Source: an uncultured Sphingomonas sp. (lineage in GTDB: Bacteria > Pseudomonadota > Alphaproteobacteria > Sphingomonadales > Sphingomonadaceae). From it: 64,000 nucleotides of DNA. The notes below the pieces were generated by a model, which saw only the letters and a program-made list of their open reading frames with translations, was not told where the DNA came from and made no database searches. Shown here piece by piece: positions 61,123 through 64,000 of this stretch. Position numbers and translations under genes: made by a program. The stretch lies in the NCBI RefSeq assembly GCF_902806265.1, contig NZ_CADCVZ010000030.1:1-64000 (forward strand). Direction: 5' to 3'. Position 1 is the first letter of the stretch. Every line of letters begins with the position of its first letter.

Positions 61123-61792
61123 TCCGCAATGCTCCCAACTGTCGCAGCAACGTCAGCGCCGCGTCGCTCTCGGCCTCGCGCTTGGTGCTGCCGGTGCCGG
61201 TGGCTTCGCCCGCCGAGCCGACGGAAGCAGTGACCGTGAAGCGTGGCGCGTGCTCGGGTCCGGAACGGTCGATCACCGTATAAACCGGGGCCTTGCGGCG
61301 CTGCCCTTCAGCCCACTCGTGCAGCAGCGATTTAGGGTGACGCGGGGCTTGGCCTTGCGCCTCTACCCGCGACTGCCAGCAGCGGCGGATGAACTGCCGG
61401 GCCTGCCCGAGCCCCGCGTCCAAGTATAGGGCCGCGATCAGCGATTCCACCACATCGCCCAGCACGTTCTCGCTGTGGGCTGCCCGATCCTCGCGGGCCT
61501 GCTTGCCCAGCTTGATGACTTCGGCCAGCCCGAGCTCCGCACCCACTGCTCCGCAATATTCGCGTGAGACCAGCTGGGTGAAGCGGTGGGACAGCTTGCC
61601 CTCCTGCTCGCGCGGGAACAGCTCGCTCAGCCACTCCGCCATGACCAGCCCCAACACCCGGTCTCCCAGGAACTCGAGCCGCTGGTAGTTCATGACCCCG
61701 GCGCTTGGGTGGGTGACGGCTTGTTCGAACAAATCCGTGTCGCAGGGCCTGTGCTGCAAGCGTTGCTCGACCCAGCGGCGAAGGTCGTTCAC
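61115..61792 (-). CDS. rnc: Ribonuclease III
   Basis: A 225-residue double-strand-specific RNase. YQRLEFLGDRVLGLVMAEWL is the catalytic signature, ENVLGDVVESLIAALYLDAGL the second, and SLLHEWAEGQRRKAPVYTVIDRSGPEHAPRF with REAESDAALTLLRQL is the dsRBD. GTG 61792 overlaps the lepB stop (GTGA); a longer frame to ATG 61855 lies inside lepB. Confidence 0.96.
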   Translation of the reverse strand: MNDLRRWVEQRLQHRPCDTDLFEQAVTHPSAGVMNYQRLEFLGDRVLGLVMAEWLSELFPREQEGKLSHRFTQLVSREYCGAVGAELGLAEVIKLGKQAREDRAAHSENVLGDVVESLIAALYLDAGLGQARQFIRRCWQSRVEAQGQAPRHPKSLLHEWAEGQRRKAPVYTVIDRSGPEHAPRFTVTASVGSAGEATGTGSTKREAESDAALTLLRQLGALRND

Positions 61793-62583
61793 GGGAAAGT
61801 CTTCCCGATCCGCTCGGGCCGTAGCGCCGTAAACCAGGTCCATGGCTTCAGCCATTCCGCGCTACCGTCGGTCGACCAGAAGATCACCGCAGCGCGCCCG
61901 ACCAACGCCTCCTGCGGTACGAAGCCCATGCCCCCGAGCGCCGGTGCGTAACGGCTGTCCGCGCTGTCGTCGCGATTGTCGCCCATGGTGAATACGGCTC
62001 CGGCCGGAACCGTGACCGGCCCGAAGTCGTCCGCGATCGGATTGTCGACCTGGTCGAGCACCAGGTAGCTCGGTCCGCCGGGCAGCTGCTCGCGAAAGAC
62101 CGGGTAAGCGCACCGCCCGTCTCGAACCCTGGGCTGGGCGGGCGGCACCACGCGGCAAGGACTGTTGGGCGTGATCGGCATCGCGAAGTCGCCGACCGGC
62201 TGCTTCGACACGGACTTGCCGTTCAGAAACAGCTGCCCATCGCGCGTCGCCACCGTGTCACCCGGCAGGCCGATCACGCGCTTGATGACGTCCGCGCCCT
62301 CCGGTCCCTGGAATACCGCTACGTCGCCGCGCTCGGGCAGGCGGGAGAAGATGCGTCCCTCCATCGGCGGGAAGCCGAACAGGAAACTCGCCTGACTGTA
62401 CCCGTAAGGCCACTTGGCCACGATCAGATAATCGCCGATGTGCAAGCCCGGCAGCATCGACCCCGATGGGATGCTGAACGGCGCGATGATCAGGCTCCGC
62501 AGGACCCAGGCGAACAGTGCCAGGCCGAGCAGGGTCTTCCAAAAGCTGCCGCGCTGTTCGGGCTTGGGTTGGGTTTTCGCCAT
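61789..62583 (-). CDS. lepB: Signal peptidase I
   Basis: A 264-residue inner-membrane protease. One N-terminal transmembrane helix (residues 13-33) precedes the Box B IPSGSMLPGL with nucleophile S42 and Box D RVIGLPGD with general base K101; TMGDNRDDSADSR is Box E. It cleaves signal peptides of exported proteins in the window and elsewhere. ATG 62583. Coupled to rnc by a 4-base overlap. Confidence 0.97.
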   Translation of the reverse strand: MAKTQPKPEQRGSFWKTLLGLALFAWVLRSLIIAPFSIPSGSMLPGLHIGDYLIVAKWPYGYSQASFLFGFPPMEGRIFSRLPERGDVAVFQGPEGADVIKRVIGLPGDTVATRDGQLFLNGKSVSKQPVGDFAMPITPNSPCRVVPPAQPRVRDGRCAYPVFREQLPGGPSYLVLDQVDNPIADDFGPVTVPAGAVFTMGDNRDDSADSRYAPALGGMGFVPQEALVGRAAVIFWSTDGSAEWLKPWTWFTALRPERIGKTFP

Positions 62584-62712
62584 TGCGCGCTTCTTTGGGG
62601 CCGGGCGGGGCAAGGTCAAGCCTGACCGCAGGAAAGCCGGTCTCGCGCCCGCGCCCGCCGACGCCCGCGGCTTCAGGGTGGTTTTTGACCCGGCCGTCGC
62701 TATGTAGCCGCC

Positions 62713-64000
62713 ATGCCCCTGACCGATGCCGATTGGGCTGCGCTGGCCGAGGCCGAAGTGCAGCCGCTTGCCCAGCTGTTTGCTGATCCCGGACGCGCGC
62801 CGCAGCTGAGCATGGACGTTGCCGGGATCCGCTTCGATTTCGCCAAGACGCATCTGTCGTCTGCTCACCTCTCGATCTTTTCAAGGCTCGCCGAACAGGC
62901 AGCGCTCCATGACGCGCAGGAGCGGCTGTTCACGGGCCAGATCGTCAATCCGACCGAAGGCCGTGCCGCCGAGCACTTGGCGGAGCGCGGCTCCGGCTCG
63001 CCGGAGTCTGTGGAGCTTGCCGTTACCCGCCACCGCCGGATGCGCGGGTTGGTCGACGCGGTCGAGGCGGGGGCGTTCGGCGACGTGACCGGAGTCCTGC
63101 ATATCGGCATCGGCGGCTCAGCACTGGGGCCCGCGCTGCTAGTGGACGCGCTCGGCCGGCATGAGCGGCGCTACAAGGTCGCCGTGCTATCGAACATCGA
63201 TGGCCAGGCCTTCGACGATGCGGTCGCCGACCTTGATCCGGCCACCACCCTGGTTGCCGTCGCCTCCAAGACCTTCACCACCGCCGAGACGCTGCGCAAC
63301 GCCCGCGCGGCGCTGGCCTGGCTGGAGGAGGCTGGAGTCGACGACCCGTATGGCAGACTGATCGCGATCACTGCGGCCCCGGACAAGGCCGTCGAGTTCG
63401 GGATCGACGATACCCGCATCCTCCCATTCGCCGAGGCGGTCGGCGGCCGTTACTCGTTGTGGTCGGCGATCGGCTTCCCCGCCGCGTTGGCGCTCGGCTT
63501 CGGCGCGTTCGAGGAGCTGCTCGAAGGCGCGGCGGAGATGGACCGCCACTTTCGCCTAGCCCCGGCCGAGCGCAATGCCCCGCTGCTCGCGGCTTTCGCC
63601 GACCTGTTCTACACGCAGCGGCTCGGCGCGGAGACCCGCGGTGTTTTCGCTTACGACGAGCGCCTGCGGCTGCTGCCCTCCTACCTCCAGCAGCTCGTGA
63701 TGGAGTCCAACGGCAAGTCTGTCACCGCCGATAACCGGCCGCTCGGTCGCCCGAGTTCCGCCATCCTGTGGGGCGGCACCGGTACCGACGCTCAGCACGC
63801 GGTTTTCCAGCTGCTCCATCAGGGCACGCACCTCGTGCCTGTCGAGTTCGTGGCCGTGGCCGAAGGCGACGACGATCAGGATTTCGCACACCACCGCGAG
63901 CTGCTGCTCAACGCGTTTGCTCAGGGCGCGGCGCTGATGGCGGGGCGGCACAGCGATGATCCCGCGCGCAGCTACCCCGGGGACCGACCCTCAACCACCA
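62713..64000 (+). CDS. pgi: Glucose-6-phosphate isomerase (partial, cut by window end)
   Basis: About 429 codons of a phosphoglucose isomerase, converting glucose 6-phosphate and fructose 6-phosphate. GVLHIGIGGSALGPALLVDAL is the phosphate-binding loop, VASKTFTTAETLRNARAAL the SIS motif, GGRYSLWSAIGFPAAL and ESNGKSV the family signatures. The C-terminal part, including the catalytic Glu-His-Lys region, lies beyond position 64000. It is divergent from lepB across 130 bases. Confidence 0.95.
   Translation, partial: MPLTDADWAALAEAEVQPLAQLFADPGRAPQLSMDVAGIRFDFAKTHLSSAHLSIFSRLAEQAALHDAQERLFTGQIVNPTEGRAAEHLAERGSGSPESVELAVTRHRRMRGLVDAVEAGAFGDVTGVLHIGIGGSALGPALLVDALGRHERRYKVAVLSNIDGQAFDDAVADLDPATTLVAVASKTFTTAETLRNARAALAWLEEAGVDDPYGRLIAITAAPDKAVEFGIDDTRILPFAEAVGGRYSLWSAIGFPAALALGFGAFEELLEGAAEMDRHFRLAPAERNAPLLAAFADLFYTQRLGAETRGVFAYDERLRLLPSYLQQLVMESNGKSVTADNRPLGRPSSAILWGGTGTDAQHAVFQLLHQGTHLVPVEFVAVAEGDDDQDFAHHRELLLNAFAQGAALMAGRHSDDPARSYPGDRPSTT

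Overview
The window is a GC-rich (roughly 65-70 %) chromosomal segment of an alphaproteobacterium, most likely a member of the Sphingomonadales. Pointers are the permuted two-piece tmRNA gene with tag ANDNEALAIAA, DUF6356, DUF6456, DUF3597 and PA2169-type proteins, a DAACS symporter, a LytS/LytR-type two-component pair, a hypothetical stress lipoprotein and scattered short palindromic elements of the kind common in sphingomonads. It reads as core chromosome: there is no transposase, integrase, prophage or CRISPR array. About 80 protein genes, one tRNA (Val, UAC) and one tmRNA are supported.

Layout. 0-7 kb: a lone receiver protein, an AmpG-like permease, folC, accD, pyrF, a LapA-domain protein and an S12 serine hydrolase that seems to use a CTG start. 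7-11 kb: hemerythrin-like protein, DUF6356, a divergent pyrophosphatase, L,D-transpeptidase, glutaredoxin, sulfotransferase, DUF1697. 11-18 kb: DUF5872, a UvrD/PcrA helicase carrying two in-frame palindromic insertions, a gene-free block (14.17-14.95 kb) full of small hairpins that may be a structured RNA, a HAD phosphatase, a porin remnant, DUF3597 and a PA2169-type protein, and a TonB-domain protein. 18-28 kb: DAACS symporter, LytTR response regulator with its kinase, a nucleotidase, a Mur ligase divergent from an S66 LD-carboxypeptidase, SWIB, extensin-like and Nudix proteins and a small lipoprotein. 28-34 kb: tmRNA, then LemA, two TPM-domain proteins and a Nudix hydrolase, then an M3 peptidase.

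34-49 kb: an APH-like kinase, metallophosphoesterase, nadC, glycine-zipper protein, nitronate monooxygenase, SH3 protein, GST, and a leucine-catabolism block: thiolase divergent from isovaleryl-CoA dehydrogenase, methylcrotonoyl-CoA carboxylase beta, an inserted low-GC gene with a HEPN-like RxxxxxH motif, carboxylase alpha, an SDR and CysQ. 49-64 kb: MarR-like protein, tRNA-Val, tiny membrane proteins, XRE regulator, DUF6456, GST, a disordered Q/S/G-rich protein, the rpsF-rpsR-rplI operon, an outer-membrane barrel, alanine racemase, DUF72-dapB-nth, a thioesterase, a sirtuin, lepB-rnc-era and the start of pgi (cut by the window end).

Two functional themes recur. Peptidoglycan turnover is represented by the AmpG-like permease, L,D-transpeptidase, S66 carboxypeptidase, Mpl-like ligase, alanine racemase and dapB. 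Leucine degradation is represented by ivd, both mcc subunits, a thiolase and an SDR in one divergent cluster. The most unusual items are the hairpin-rich gene-free block at 14.4-14.8 kb, the foreign-looking gene lodged between the two carboxylase subunits (with a low-GC patch in the following gene) and the two palindromic elements absorbed into the helicase reading frame.
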